Source: Pseudomonas viridiflava
GTDB taxonomy: Bacteria > Pseudomonadota > Gammaproteobacteria > Pseudomonadales > Pseudomonadaceae
Direction of reading: 5' to 3'
Length of the DNA stretch: 64,000 bases
NCBI RefSeq assembly: GCF_900583165.1
Contig: NZ_UTKY01000116.1
Coordinates: forward strand, 1-64,000
Position numbers and translations under genes: made by a program. The notes beneath the pieces were generated by a model. The model was not told the origin of the DNA and did not search any database. It was given only the letters and a program-made list of their open reading frames with translations. Positions 39,967 to 49,663 of the stretch are shown one piece after another (position 1 is the stretch's first letter; each line of letters opens with the position of its first letter).

Positions 39967-41889
39967 TCAGGCATCCAACTCAGCCCAACGCTCAACCAGC
40001 ACTTCCAACTCCTGGTTCAACGTTTCCAGCGAAGCAATGACCTTGGCAGTTTCTGCCGCCGGGCGCAGGTAAAACCCGCCGTCAGCCATTTCCGCTTCAA
40101 CTGCGGCGATTTGCTGTTCCTTGGCGTCGATATCACCCGGCAAGGCTTCCAACTCGCGTTGCAGCTTGTAGCTCAACTTTTTCTTGTTGCCCGATGCAGC
40201 TTCCGGGGCTGGCGCAGCAGCAGGTGCTGCCGGGGTCACGACGGCGGAGTTCAAGTCGGCCTTGCCGGACTTGCTCTCGGTCACGCCCAGCAGGCGCGGC
40301 GAGCCGCCCTGACGCAGCCAGTCCTGATAACCACCGACGTACTCGCGCACCTTGCCCTCACCTTCGAAGACCAGGGTGCTGGTGACCACGTTGTCGAGGA
40401 ATGCCCGGTCGTGGCTCACCATCAGCACAGTGCCGTTGAAGGTCAGCAAGACCTCTTCCAGCAGTTCGAGGGTTTCTACGTCCAGGTCGTTGGTCGGTTC
40501 GTCGAGCACCAGCAGGTTGGCCGGTTTGCTGAACAATTTGGCCAGCAGCAGGCGCGCACGCTCACCACCGGACAAGGCTTTGACTGGCGTACGCGCACGC
40601 TGCGGGCTGAACAGGAAGTCGCCCAGGTAGCTGAGTACGTGGCGGCTCTGGCCGTCGATATCGATAAAGTCGCGGCCTTCGGCGACGTTGTCGATCACGG
40701 TTTTTTCCAGATCCAACTGGTGGCGCAACTGGTCGAAGTAGGCCACGTCGATGCGCGTGCCCTCTTCCACGGTGCCGCTGGTCGGTTGCAGACCATTGAG
40801 CATCAGCTTGAGCAAGGTGGTCTTGCCGGTACCGTTGGCGCCCAGCAGACCGATACGGTCGCCGCGCTGCAGGACCATGGAGAAGTCCTTGATCAGGAAC
40901 GGGCCGTCCGGGTGGTGGAAGCTGACGTTCTCCAGCACCATCACTTGCTTGCCCGACTTGTCGGCGGTATCCAGTTGGATATTGGCCTTGCCAGTACGCT
41001 CGCGACGCTCACTTCGCTCAACACGCAAGGCTTTCAAGGCACGCACACGGCCTTCGTTACGGGTGCGACGGGCCTTGATGCCCTGACGAATCCAGACTTC
41101 TTCCTGGGCCAGCTTCTTGTCGAACAGCGCGTTGGCGGTTTCTTCGGCCGCCAGCGTCGCTTCCTTGTGCACCAGGAAGCTGGCGTAGTCGCCGTTCCAG
41201 TCGATCAGGCCGCCGCGGTCCAGTTCGAGGATGCGGGTCGCCAGGTTTTGCAGGAAGGATCGGTCGTGCGTGATAAACAGCACGGCGCCCTGGAAATCCT
41301 TGAGGGCTTCTTCCAGCCAGGCGATGGCGCCGATATCCAGGTGGTTAGTTGGCTCATCGAGCAGCAGCAAGTCCGGCTCAGACACCAAGGCCTGGGCCAG
41401 CAGCACGCGACGACGCCAGCCGCCGGACAACTCGGCGAGGGTCTTGTCGGCCGGCAGCTGCAGGCGGCTCAGGGTGCTGTCGACGAGTTGCTGCAAGCGC
41501 CAGCCATCACGGGCTTCGAGGTCTTGCTGGACGTGCATCAGCTTGTCCAGGTCCTCTTCGGTGACGCAGTTCTGCGCCAGGTGATGGTATTGGGCGAGCA
41601 ACTCGCCTACGCCGTCGAGGCCTTCGGCAACCACGTCGAACACAGTCCGTCCGTCGGCCACCGGCAATTCTTGCGGCAATTCGCCAATCTTGAGGCCTGG
41701 GGCGCGCCACACGGAGCCGTCATCAGGCTTCTGATCGCCTTTGACCAGCTTCATCATGCTGGACTTGCCGGTGCCGTTGCGGCCGATGATGCACACCCGC
41801 TCACCACGGGCGATCTGCCAGGACACCTTGTCCAACAACGGCATAGCGCCGAAAGCAAGGGACACATCGCTGAATTTGAGCAGGGTCAT
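39967..41889 (-). CDS. uup: ABC-F ATPase Uup
   Basis: A 640-residue soluble ABC-F protein with two ATPase domains. The first has IIGRNGTGKSSMM, LSGGWRRRVLLAQAL and LLLLDEPTNHLD. The second has LLGANGTGKTTLL, LSGGERARLLLAKLF and LLVLDEPTNDLD. A charged inter-domain linker and an Ala/Pro-rich segment (about 540-565) precede a C-terminal coiled coil, the DNA/ribosome-binding feature of Uup. It acts on ribosomes and affects transposon excision in E. coli. ATG at 41889 follows GGAGAAG; upstream codons are not needed. Confidence 0.92.
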   Translation of the reverse strand: MTLLKFSDVSLAFGAMPLLDKVSWQIARGERVCIIGRNGTGKSSMMKLVKGDQKPDDGSVWRAPGLKIGELPQELPVADGRTVFDVVAEGLDGVGELLAQYHHLAQNCVTEEDLDKLMHVQQDLEARDGWRLQQLVDSTLSRLQLPADKTLAELSGGWRRRVLLAQALVSEPDLLLLDEPTNHLDIGAIAWLEEALKDFQGAVLFITHDRSFLQNLATRILELDRGGLIDWNGDYASFLVHKEATLAAEETANALFDKKLAQEEVWIRQGIKARRTRNEGRVRALKALRVERSERRERTGKANIQLDTADKSGKQVMVLENVSFHHPDGPFLIKDFSMVLQRGDRIGLLGANGTGKTTLLKLMLNGLQPTSGTVEEGTRIDVAYFDQLRHQLDLEKTVIDNVAEGRDFIDIDGQSRHVLSYLGDFLFSPQRARTPVKALSGGERARLLLAKLFSKPANLLVLDEPTNDLDVETLELLEEVLLTFNGTVLMVSHDRAFLDNVVTSTLVFEGEGKVREYVGGYQDWLRQGGSPRLLGVTESKSGKADLNSAVVTPAAPAAAPAPEAASGNKKKLSYKLQRELEALPGDIDAKEQQIAAVEAEMADGGFYLRPAAETAKVIASLETLNQELEVLVERWAELDA

Positions 41890-42102
41890 ACGCTTCTCCA
41901 AAAACTGGGCGCGCATTCTACCTGACTTAGGGGTGGGATGCGGGCGGCTTTTTCGCTACCGACACGTTCTGTAGGACATTTCCGATCAACCTGAACGAAC
42001 CGGCCTGCAAAGCTTTCGTAGGTGTCCGGCAAAAGGCTAAGCTAGGGGCAATCAGTGTCGGCGATGCCGGTGCTAGTCGTGATTTCTCTGCACGGACGTC
42101 TC

Positions 42103-44031
42103 ATGCGCAGTCGCCTTTTCAACTTTTTATCTTGTCTGCTTCTTTCCGCCACCGCCGTTCAAACCGCCCAGGCCGTGGACCTCACCACCCAACGCCAGTA
42201 TTACGATCAGGCCAAACGCGCCCTGGCCAAGGGCGACAGCGGCCCTTACATGCAATACAGCCAAGCGCTGGCCGACTACCCGTTGACGCCTTACCTGGCC
42301 TACGACGAACTGACAGCGCGCCTGAAATCCGCCAGTAACGAGGAAATTGAACAATTCCTCGCCAAAAATGGCGATCTGCCCCAGGCCAACTGGATGAAAC
42401 TGCGCTGGTTGCGCTGGCTGGCCGACCGTGGCGACTGGCAAACCTTTGAAAAGTACTACGACTCCAAGCTCAATTTCGTCGAACTGGACTGCCTGCACGG
42501 CCAGTACCAGCTCACCCACAATCTGAAAGCCGAAGGCTACAAGACTGCCGAAAAGCTCTGGATGACCGGCAAATCCCAGCCGGCGGCCTGCGACGTCACC
42601 TTCGGGCAATGGGCGGCTGCCGGCCAACTCACCGAACAGAAAATCTGGGACCGCGCCAAAATGGCCGCCGAAGCGCGCAATTACGCGTTGGCCAACAGCC
42701 TGGTGAAAACCCTGCCCACCCTCGGCGCCCAAGGCCGCCTGATGGTGGACGTGGCGCAAAAGCCCGACATGCTCAGCGACCCGTCGCGCTTCCTGCCGGC
42801 CAATGAAGCCATGTCGGACGCCGTGGGCCTAGGCTTGCGCCGCCTGGCGCGCCAAGACCCCGACAAGGCCATGGCCCTGCTCGACGGCTACGCCAGCAGC
42901 ATGCACTTCTCCCGTGACGAAAAAGTGGCGATCGCCCGCGAAATCGGCCTGACCCTGGCCAAGCGTTACGACCCGCGTGCCCTTGAGGTGATGACCAAGT
43001 ACGATCCAGAACTGCGTGACAACACGGTCTCCGAGTGGCGCCTGCGCCTCTTGCTGCGCCTTGCCCGCTGGGAAGATGCCTACCAGTTGACCCGCAAACT
43101 CCCACAGGACCTGGCGACCTCAAACCGCTGGCGTTACTGGCAGGCCCGCAGCCTTGAGTTGGCCGAGCCTAAAAACCCGCAAGCCCTGGTGCTGTACAAG
43201 CACCTGGCGCAAGAGCGCGACTTCTACGGTTTCCTCGCCGCTGATCGCTCCAAGTCTGCGTACCAATTGAAAAACAAACCCTTGGTGATGAGCCAGGCGC
43301 TGGTCAACAAGGTGCGTAACACCCCTGGCGTACGCCGCGCCCTGGAGTTCTATGCACGTGGTCAGATTGTGGATGGCCGCCGCGAGTGGTACCACGTCAG
43401 CCGCCACTTCAACCGTGACGAAATGGTTGCCCAGGCCAAGTTGGCCTACGACATGAAGTGGTACTTCCCAGCGATCCGCACCATCAGCCAGGCACAGTAT
43501 TGGGACGATCTGGACATCCGTTTCCCCATGGCCCACCGCGACACCCTGGTGCGTGAAGCCAAGGTGCGCGGCCTGCATTCGAGCTGGGTGTTCGCCATTA
43601 CCCGCCAGGAAAGCGCCTTTATGGACGACGCACGCTCCGGCGTTGGCGCCAGCGGCTTGATGCAGCTGATGCCCGGCACTGCCAAAGAGACTGCGCGCAA
43701 ATTCAGCATCCCACTGGCCTCCCCGGCCCAGGTACTGGACCCGGACAAAAACATCCAGCTCGGCGCTGCTTACCTGAGCCAGGTGCACAGCCAGTTCAAC
43801 GGCAACCGCGTGCTCGCCTCTGCCGCCTACAACGCCGGCCCCGGCCGCGTGCGCCAATGGCTGCGTGGCGCGGATCACTTGAGTTTCGACGTGTGGGTGG
43901 AAAGCATTCCGTTCGACGAAACACGCCAGTATGTGCAAAACGTGCTGTCTTATTCGGTGATCTACGGGCAAAAGCTCAACTCGCCACAGCCGTTGGTGGA
44001 TTGGCATGAGCGGTATTTTGATGATCAGTAA
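42103..44031 (+). CDS. slt: Soluble lytic murein transglycosylase Slt
   Basis: A 642-residue periplasmic enzyme that cleaves the MurNAc-GlcNAc bond to form 1,6-anhydro products. Signal peptide about 1-23 (ending AQA), a long helical U/L superhelix, then the C-terminal SLT domain with catalytic Glu503 in TRQESAFM, GASGLMQLMPGTA and ASAAYNAGPGRV. The ATG at 42103 begins the signal peptide. Its anhydromuropeptides feed NagZ, also in this window. Confidence 0.95.
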   Translation: MRSRLFNFLSCLLLSATAVQTAQAVDLTTQRQYYDQAKRALAKGDSGPYMQYSQALADYPLTPYLAYDELTARLKSASNEEIEQFLAKNGDLPQANWMKLRWLRWLADRGDWQTFEKYYDSKLNFVELDCLHGQYQLTHNLKAEGYKTAEKLWMTGKSQPAACDVTFGQWAAAGQLTEQKIWDRAKMAAEARNYALANSLVKTLPTLGAQGRLMVDVAQKPDMLSDPSRFLPANEAMSDAVGLGLRRLARQDPDKAMALLDGYASSMHFSRDEKVAIAREIGLTLAKRYDPRALEVMTKYDPELRDNTVSEWRLRLLLRLARWEDAYQLTRKLPQDLATSNRWRYWQARSLELAEPKNPQALVLYKHLAQERDFYGFLAADRSKSAYQLKNKPLVMSQALVNKVRNTPGVRRALEFYARGQIVDGRREWYHVSRHFNRDEMVAQAKLAYDMKWYFPAIRTISQAQYWDDLDIRFPMAHRDTLVREAKVRGLHSSWVFAITRQESAFMDDARSGVGASGLMQLMPGTAKETARKFSIPLASPAQVLDPDKNIQLGAAYLSQVHSQFNGNRVLASAAYNAGPGRVRQWLRGADHLSFDVWVESIPFDETRQYVQNVLSYSVIYGQKLNSPQPLVDWHERYFDDQ

Positions 44032-44072
44032 GCGTTAGGCCTGGCGCAGGACTTTTTATGGTGAGCCGGCCT

Positions 44073-44205
44073 GTGGTGAACGGGCTTGCCCCGCGCTGGG
44101 CTGCGAAGCGGCCCCACCCCCTCTACTGTATTTCTACAGATAGATCTGCGGCGTTTGGTATTGGGGTTGCTGCGCAGCCCAGCGCGGGGCAAGCCCGCTC
44201 ACCAC
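44073..44205. repeat. REPIN, class III
   Basis: The left arm (44073-44115, GTGGTGAACGGGCTTGCCCC then GCGCTGGGCTGCGAAGC) and its inverted copy (44163-44205) are separated by about 47 bases. Same family as the extended element at 30596-30761 but without the extra repeated block on both sides. Between convergent slt and the ABC exporter gene. Confidence 0.9.
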
Positions 44206-44223
44206 AATAAGACTGCCCCCCCT

Positions 44224-45996
44224 TTACTCACTCGGGTTATCACTGAACTGCAAGGCCGCCAACCGCGCATACAGCGCATTACTCGCAATCAACTGCTGAT
44301 GCGTGCCCACTGCCACCAACTTGCCCTGATCCATCACGGCAATGCGGTCGGCATTCTTCACTGTCGCCAATCGATGCGCGATCACCAGCGTCGTGCGGCC
44401 CTGCATCAATTGCGGCAAGGCTTGTTGGATCAAATGTTCACTCTGCGCATCCAGGGCGCTAGTGGCTTCGTCCAGCAGCAGGATTGGCGCGTCCACCAGC
44501 AAGGCGCGGGCGATGGCCAAGCGTTGGCGTTGGCCGCCAGAGAGGCCCATGCCGCCGTCTCCGAGGTGAGTCTGGTAGCCATCGGGCATTTGCAGGATGA
44601 AGTCGTGGGCGTGGGCGATGCGCGCGGCGGCTTGAACGTGCTCAATGGTGGCCGTCGGGTTGCCATAGCGGATGTTTTCTTCGACGCTGCCGTAGAACAG
44701 CGCCGGGCTCTGGGAAACCAGCGCGAAGTGACGGCGCAGGTCCATTGGATCGAGTTCGGTCAGTGGGTGACCGTCGAGCAGGATGCGGCCGTGCTGTGGG
44801 TCGTAGAAACGCAGCAGCAGGTCGAAAATAGTCGATTTGCCAGCGCCAGACGGGCCAACCAGTGCCAGGGTTTCGCCGGGGTTAATCGTCAGATTCAAGC
44901 CGTCAATGGCGTAGCTGTCGGGTCGTGATGGGTAGGAAAAGCGCAAATCCTGCAGTTCCATGCGACCACTGACACGCTCGGGCAATTGCACCGTGCCACT
45001 GGCAGGCGCCTGGATTTCATTGCTCGACTGCAACAATTCGCCGATGCGCTCGGCGGCACCGGCGGCGCGCTGCAATTCACCGAGCACTTCACTCAGGGTG
45101 CCGACGGCGCTGCCGACGATCAGGCTGTAGAACACAAACGCGGCCAGCTCACCGCCGGAAATACGCCCACCGATCACGTCCATGCCGCCGACCCACAGCA
45201 TCACGCCCACTGCGCCCAGCACCAGCATGATCACCAGGGTAATCAGCCAGGCGCGCTGCACGATGCGTTTGCGCGCGGTGGTGAACGCCTCTTCCACCGT
45301 GACGGCAAAGCGCTGCTCGTCTTGTACCTGATGGTTATAGGCCTGCACGGTCTTGATCTGGCCAAGGGTCTCGGACACGTAGCTGCCCACATCGGCAATC
45401 CGGTCCTGGCTTTGGCGTGACAGGCTGCGCACGCGGCGGCCGAAGATCAGGATCGGCGCCAGCACCAGCGGCAGCGCCACCACCACGATGCTGGTGAGCT
45501 TGGGGTTGGTCACAAACAGCAGCACGATGCCGCCGATGACCATCAGGGCGTTGCGCAGGAACAGCGACAGCGAAGAGCCAATCACCGATTGCAGCAAAGT
45601 GGTATCGGTGGTCAGCCTCGATTGGATCTCCGAACTGCGGTTGTTCTCATAGAAGCCCGGATGCAGGTAGATCAGGTGGTTGAATACCTGCCGGCGGATG
45701 TCCGCAACTACCCGTTCGCCGATCCACGACACCAGGTAGAACCGCGCAAAAGTGCCCACGGCAAGGCCGAGTACCAGCAACATAAACAAGCCGATGGACT
45801 GGTTGAGCAGGTGCGGTGACTGGGTCATGAAACCCTGGTCCACCAGCAGGCGTATGCCCTGCCCCATGGACAAGGTGATCCCAGCGGTGACGATAAGCGC
45901 CAACAAGGCGCCGAGCGCCTGCCACCGGTAGGGCGCAATAAAACGACTGGCCAGGCGAATCGCACGACGTTGACGGACTGAGAACATGGAGGGCAT
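44224..45996 (-). CDS. MsbA-like ABC exporter (fused permease-ATPase)
   Basis: A 590-residue half-transporter of subfamily B. Six membrane helices lie in residues 1-320 and include VTAGITLSMGQGIRLL and LMVIGGIVLLF. The ATPase has VGPSGAGKSTIFDLL, a QSPALF Q loop, MGLSGGQRQRLAIARALL and ILLLDEATSALD. It should act as a homodimer. Substrate unknown: MsbA-type lipid exporter and drug exporter are both possible; the true MsbA is usually beside lpxK, which is absent here. Start uncertain among ATG 45996, ATG 45987 and GTG 45999; none has a strong Shine-Dalgarno. Confidence 0.88.
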   Translation of the reverse strand: MPSMFSVRQRRAIRLASRFIAPYRWQALGALLALIVTAGITLSMGQGIRLLVDQGFMTQSPHLLNQSIGLFMLLVLGLAVGTFARFYLVSWIGERVVADIRRQVFNHLIYLHPGFYENNRSSEIQSRLTTDTTLLQSVIGSSLSLFLRNALMVIGGIVLLFVTNPKLTSIVVVALPLVLAPILIFGRRVRSLSRQSQDRIADVGSYVSETLGQIKTVQAYNHQVQDEQRFAVTVEEAFTTARKRIVQRAWLITLVIMLVLGAVGVMLWVGGMDVIGGRISGGELAAFVFYSLIVGSAVGTLSEVLGELQRAAGAAERIGELLQSSNEIQAPASGTVQLPERVSGRMELQDLRFSYPSRPDSYAIDGLNLTINPGETLALVGPSGAGKSTIFDLLLRFYDPQHGRILLDGHPLTELDPMDLRRHFALVSQSPALFYGSVEENIRYGNPTATIEHVQAAARIAHAHDFILQMPDGYQTHLGDGGMGLSGGQRQRLAIARALLVDAPILLLDEATSALDAQSEHLIQQALPQLMQGRTTLVIAHRLATVKNADRIAVMDQGKLVAVGTHQQLIASNALYARLAALQFSDNPSE

Positions 45997-46231
45997 CACC
46001 GATGAGGAACCTGACCCTTACATGGGGGGAACTTGCGCCAATAGCAATGAGTCAGGTTAATTATGCCCGCCGACAAGGGCGCCTAGAGGCTATCGGTCTA
46101 ACGCCCGGCTGGAAATTCGTAAGGGTTTCTGGTGGACTGGTTATTCGAACCGCTGATCGTGTATGGAGTTGTCACAGCGCGGTCACGCGGGGGTATTAGA
46201 GTCGGTACACAACCTGATGAGGAGACAGGCC

Positions 46232-46405
46232 ATGACCTTGCAAACCAGCAGCGATGCCAAGATTGAAGTGATCCGCCAGCCGCAGCAGTTGCCGTGCACA
46301 TACATCGATGCCAACGGCCGCGAAGTGCAGATTACCGAAGAGATGATCCAGCAAGCGTGCAGCGAGTTGGAACAGCGTCTGGTCAAGCCTGCCCACCAAG
46401 GCTGA
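46232..46405 (+). CDS. Small conserved protein (PA1571-like), 57 residues
   Basis: Begins MTLQTSSDAKIEVIRQPQQL; the second half, EVQITEEMIQQACSELEQRL, is an amphipathic helix. It resembles a short Pseudomonas-only family that I recall as PA1571. AGGAGA lies eight bases upstream, and a clean terminator follows, both supporting a real gene. It is divergent from the ABC exporter; function unknown. Confidence 0.72.
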   Translation: MTLQTSSDAKIEVIRQPQQLPCTYIDANGREVQITEEMIQQACSELEQRLVKPAHQG

Positions 46406-46423
46406 AGCGCCCACGCTCTTTTG

Positions 46424-46452
46424 AACCCGGCCCTGGTGGCCGGGTTTTTTAT
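46424..46452 (+). terminator. Rho-independent terminator of the 57-residue gene
   Basis: A nine-base stem AACCCGGCC (46424-46432) and GGCCGGGTT (46438-46446) with loop CTGGT, followed by TTTT. It is directional on plus. Confidence 0.9.
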
Positions 46453-46458
46453 GGGCGT

Positions 46459-47601
46459 TTAGATGGCCTCGGCGCCGAGGGCCGAGACAATCTGCGACAG
46501 CGCTGCTGATTCGCCGTTGATGCGCACTTTCAGGCCATCGATCTCCCGGCGCGCTGGGTAATGCTTGCGCAGCAGATCAAAGGCCTTGCGTTGTTCTTCG
46601 ACGGTGCCTACAAGGCTGCGACGAAAATCCGCATCATCCCGGCGCGGGTCGTACACGCTGCGGCACAGGGTAGCCAGCGCCCAGGCCGGATCTGTCTCAG
46701 CATTCAGGTGAACTTCGGCCAGCCATAAGGGCGGCAGCAAATCCCTCAATTGAATGCTCGGCTCCTGACCCAAGTGGGCACAGAACGCCTGATAAATCTG
46801 CGCCGTGCCGCGCTGGCGGCCTTCCAGGCTGTAACCGGCAATATGCGGCGTGGCCAGCACGCAGAGGTCGGCCAGGTCGACGTCCACTTGCGGCTCACCT
46901 TCCCACACGTCCAGCACTGCTTGCAGGTCTTCGCGTTCAAGGAGCACGTCGCGCAGCGCGGCGTTATCCACCACCGGCCCACGGCTGGCGTTGATCAGCC
47001 AGGTGCCGGGCTTGAGCTGGTTGAGGCGCTGGCGGTCGAACAGGTGCCAGGTCGAGCCATTACCGGACTTGGTCAGCGGGGTATGCAGGCTGATCACGTC
47101 GCATTGCTCGATGATCTGCGCCAGGCTGACGTAGTCTCCGTCCTCGGCGATCTGCCTCGGCGGGTCGCACACCAGCACGTTCCAGCCCAGCCCCTTGAGC
47201 ACCTTGACCAACCGCCCGCCGACTTCACCCGCGCCGATCACGCCATAGGTGCGCTGGTTGAGGTCGACGCCTTCGATCTCGGCCAGGGTCTGCAGGCTGC
47301 CCAACACGTAATCGACTACGCCACGGGCATTGCAACCGGGGGCGCTGGACCATTGGATGCCAGCCTGTTGGAAGTAATCCAGGTCCAAGTGATCGGTACC
47401 GATGGTGCACGTGCCGACGAAGCGCACCTTCGAGCCTTCCAGCAGCGCGCGATTGACGTTGGTCACCGAGCGCACCAGCAATACATCGGCCTGCTCGACA
47501 GTGGCGCGGTCGATGGAACGGCCGGGCACCCGGCGAATCTCGCCAAACCCTTGGAAGAAAGCGTCGAGCAGCGGGATATTTTCGTCGGCAACAATCAGCA
47601 T
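46459..47601 (-). CDS. pdxB: Erythronate-4-phosphate dehydrogenase PdxB
   Basis: A 380-residue NAD-dependent 2-hydroxyacid dehydrogenase in the DXP-dependent pyridoxal phosphate pathway. N-terminal MLIVADENIPLLDAFF is typical. The NAD fold has GVIGAGEVGGRLVKVLKGLG, and the catalytic trio are Arg in INASRGPVVD, Glu in VWEGEP and His in ATPHIAGYS. A C-terminal dimerisation domain of about 100 residues distinguishes PdxB from SerA-like enzymes. ATG 47601 follows AGGAG. Confidence 0.95.
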   Translation of the reverse strand: MLIVADENIPLLDAFFQGFGEIRRVPGRSIDRATVEQADVLLVRSVTNVNRALLEGSKVRFVGTCTIGTDHLDLDYFQQAGIQWSSAPGCNARGVVDYVLGSLQTLAEIEGVDLNQRTYGVIGAGEVGGRLVKVLKGLGWNVLVCDPPRQIAEDGDYVSLAQIIEQCDVISLHTPLTKSGNGSTWHLFDRQRLNQLKPGTWLINASRGPVVDNAALRDVLLEREDLQAVLDVWEGEPQVDVDLADLCVLATPHIAGYSLEGRQRGTAQIYQAFCAHLGQEPSIQLRDLLPPLWLAEVHLNAETDPAWALATLCRSVYDPRRDDADFRRSLVGTVEEQRKAFDLLRKHYPARREIDGLKVRINGESAALSQIVSALGAEAI

Positions 47602-47665
47602 GGCAGGCTCCTTTGGCGGACGGGCAGTGTACACAGATGCGCTTCCTGTCACAGCTCAGATCCCC

Positions 47666-47757
47666 TGTGGGAGGGGGCTTGCTCCCGATAGCGGTGGGCC
47701 AGTCGAATCAGTTGTGACTGACCCTCTGCTATCGGGGGCAAGCCCCCTCCCACATTT
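47666..47757. repeat. REPIN (inverted REP pair), class I
   Basis: Left TGTGGGAGGGGGCTTGCTCC and right GGGGGCAAGCCCCCTCCCAC, inverted, in the 289-base gap between divergent pdxB and the MATE gene. This is one of few REPINs lying between divergent rather than convergent genes, so it is close to promoters. Confidence 0.9.
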
Positions 47758-47890
47758 TGACCTGCCACATTGGAGGGGTGGTGCTTGGGAGAACGCTTAC
47801 AAATCCCCAACACAGGTTTTTTCCTGACCGTTGTGTCAAGGCGTAGAATCCGGCGTCCTTGCGTTCCCCCTTATTCCTGGACACCTGTAC

Positions 47891-49273
47891 GTGAACACTG
47901 CCACCACCGCCCTCACCCGCCCCGCCCGCATCAGCCGGGAAGTGCGCGACCTGCTGACGCTGGCCTTGCCGATCATGATCGGTCAATTAGCCACCACTGC
48001 CATGAGCTTTGTCGATGCGGTGATGGCCGGGCGCGTCAGTCCGCAAGACTTGGCGGCAGTGGGCCTGGGCAATTCGATCTGGATCCCGGTGTACCTGCTG
48101 ATGAGCGGAACACTGCTGGCCACCACGCCAAAAGTCGCCCAGCGCTATGGTGCCGGGCAGTTCAACCAAATTGGACCCTTGGTGCGCCAGTCGCTGTGGC
48201 TGGCGATTGTGGTCGGGGCCATGGGCGGGCTATTGCTGTTGTGCGCCGAACCGATCCTGCACGCAATGAAGGTCGAGGCCGACCTGATCAAACCGTCCAT
48301 GGGCTATCTGCATGGCATCGCCGCCGGTATGCCAGCCATTGCGCTGTATTACGTGCTGCGCTGTTTCAGCGAGGGCCTGGGCCGCACCCGGCCAAGCATG
48401 GTCATGGGCCTGTTTGGCCTGGCGCTGAATATTCCGCTGAACTACATCTTCATCTACGGTCACCTGGGCGTGCCGGCCATGGGCGGCGTGGGCTGCGGCT
48501 GGGCCACGGCGATTTCGATGTGGGCGATGCTGTTGGGGCTGGCTGTGTGGACACGCGTGGGTGCGGCCTATCAGAACAGCGAACTGTTCAAGCGTTTCGA
48601 CTGGCCGCAATGGGCGGTGATCAAGCGCATCTTGGGGATTGGCCTGCCAATTGGCATTGCGATCTTTGCGGAATCCAGCATTTTTGCAGTGATCGCCCTG
48701 TTGATCGGCAGCCTGGGCGCCACGGTCGTATCCGGGCACCAGATCGCCCTGAACGTCAGCTCGCTGGTGTTTATGATCCCCTACTCCCTGAGTATGGCCA
48801 TCACCGTTCGCGTCGGCCAGGCCCTGGGCCGTGGCCAGCCACGTGAAGCGCGCTTCGCCGCCGGGGTTGGCATGGGCACGGCACTGGCGTACGCCTGCCT
48901 GTCGTGCGGCCTGATGCTGGTGTTCCGCGAGCAGATTGCCGCGATCTACACCCCGGACCCGATCGTGATCCACCTTGCCTCGACCTTGATCGTGTTCTCT
49001 GCGCTGTTCCAGTTCTCTGACTCGGTCCAGGTCACCGCCGCCGGCGCCTTGCGTGGCTATCAGGACACGCGGGTGACCATGGTGCTGACGCTGTTTGCGT
49101 ATTGGGGGGTGGGGCTGCCGGTCGGTTACGCGCTGGGGCTGACCCCTTGGCTGGGCGAACCGAGCGGCCCAAGCGGTTTATGGCAAGGGCTGATCGTGGG
49201 CCTCAGTTGCGCGGCGGGAATGCTGCTGGTGCGCCTGGCGCGCAGTGCACGCCGACACATCCGCGCCCTGTAG
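47891..49273 (+). CDS. pmpM: MATE family multidrug efflux pump (PmpM/NorM type)
   Basis: A 460-residue inner-membrane antiporter with twelve predicted helices. It starts VNTATTALTRPARISREVRDLLTLALPIMIGQL and has the conserved VDAVMAGRVSPQDLAAVGLG and TAAGALRGYQDTRV segments of the NorM branch. It likely expels cationic drugs using H+ or Na+. The start is GTG 47891, as no ATG fits; GGA lies about nine bases upstream. The TAG stop lies within the REP repeat that follows. Confidence 0.9.
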   Translation: MNTATTALTRPARISREVRDLLTLALPIMIGQLATTAMSFVDAVMAGRVSPQDLAAVGLGNSIWIPVYLLMSGTLLATTPKVAQRYGAGQFNQIGPLVRQSLWLAIVVGAMGGLLLLCAEPILHAMKVEADLIKPSMGYLHGIAAGMPAIALYYVLRCFSEGLGRTRPSMVMGLFGLALNIPLNYIFIYGHLGVPAMGGVGCGWATAISMWAMLLGLAVWTRVGAAYQNSELFKRFDWPQWAVIKRILGIGLPIGIAIFAESSIFAVIALLIGSLGATVVSGHQIALNVSSLVFMIPYSLSMAITVRVGQALGRGQPREARFAAGVGMGTALAYACLSCGLMLVFREQIAAIYTPDPIVIHLASTLIVFSALFQFSDSVQVTAAGALRGYQDTRVTMVLTLFAYWGVGLPVGYALGLTPWLGEPSGPSGLWQGLIVGLSCAAGMLLVRLARSARRHIRAL

Positions 49274-49370
49274 GAGCGAGCTTGCTCGCGAAAGACTTGA
49301 GAACGCCGCGTTAAACCTGAAGCACTGCGTTTTCGTTAACGTTTTTCGCGAGCAAGCTCGCTCCCACAGG
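49270..49370. repeat. REPIN, class IV, overlapping the pmpM stop
   Basis: Arms GTAGGAGCGAGCTTGCTCGC and GCGAGCAAGCTCGCTCCCAC enclose about 60 bases. The TAG of the left arm (49271-49273) is the MATE stop codon. The partner copy is at 31740-31838. Confidence 0.9.
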
Positions 49371-49383
49371 TAGCCAGCGCCAA

Positions 49384-49635
49384 TCAGGCAGACTTCTTGC
49401 GAATCCAGTACAGGTAGGTGCCGGCCTGTTCCTGCTGATCCACCAGTTCGTGGTCCAGGAACACGCAGAACTTGGGGATATCGCGGCGGGTGGACGGGTC
49501 GGTGGCGATCACCTTGAGCAGCCCGCCCGGCGCCAGGTCGCGGATGTGCTGGTGCAGCATCATCACAGGCTCTGGGCAGTTGAGGCCGGTGGCGTCGAGG
49601 GTGGCGTCGACGGGTAGATCTTGGGTTTGGCTCAT
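49384..49635 (-). CDS. tusA: Sulfur-transfer protein TusA
   Basis: An 83-residue TusA/SirA fold with the C-P-E-P motif at Cys20 (GLNCPEPVMMLH) that carries the persulfide. It passes sulfur from IscS toward TusBCD/E and MnmA for tRNA 2-thiouridine; other sulfur roles are possible. Intact, with normal family length. Between convergent pmpM and a divided REP region. Confidence 0.93.
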   Translation of the reverse strand: MSQTQDLPVDATLDATGLNCPEPVMMLHQHIRDLAPGGLLKVIATDPSTRRDIPKFCVFLDHELVDQQEQAGTYLYWIRKKSA

Positions 49636-49663
49636 CTCTCACTCCTGAAACCGGCCCGCTCTT

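Noticed and set aside
40111..41925. 604-codon open frame antisense to uup
   Set aside because: No domain signature; explained as a shadow of the ABC-F gene.
47770..48846. 358-codon frame overlapping the MATE gene in another plus frame
   Set aside because: The MATE frame has clear membrane helices and family motifs; this one is Arg/His/Pro-rich noise.
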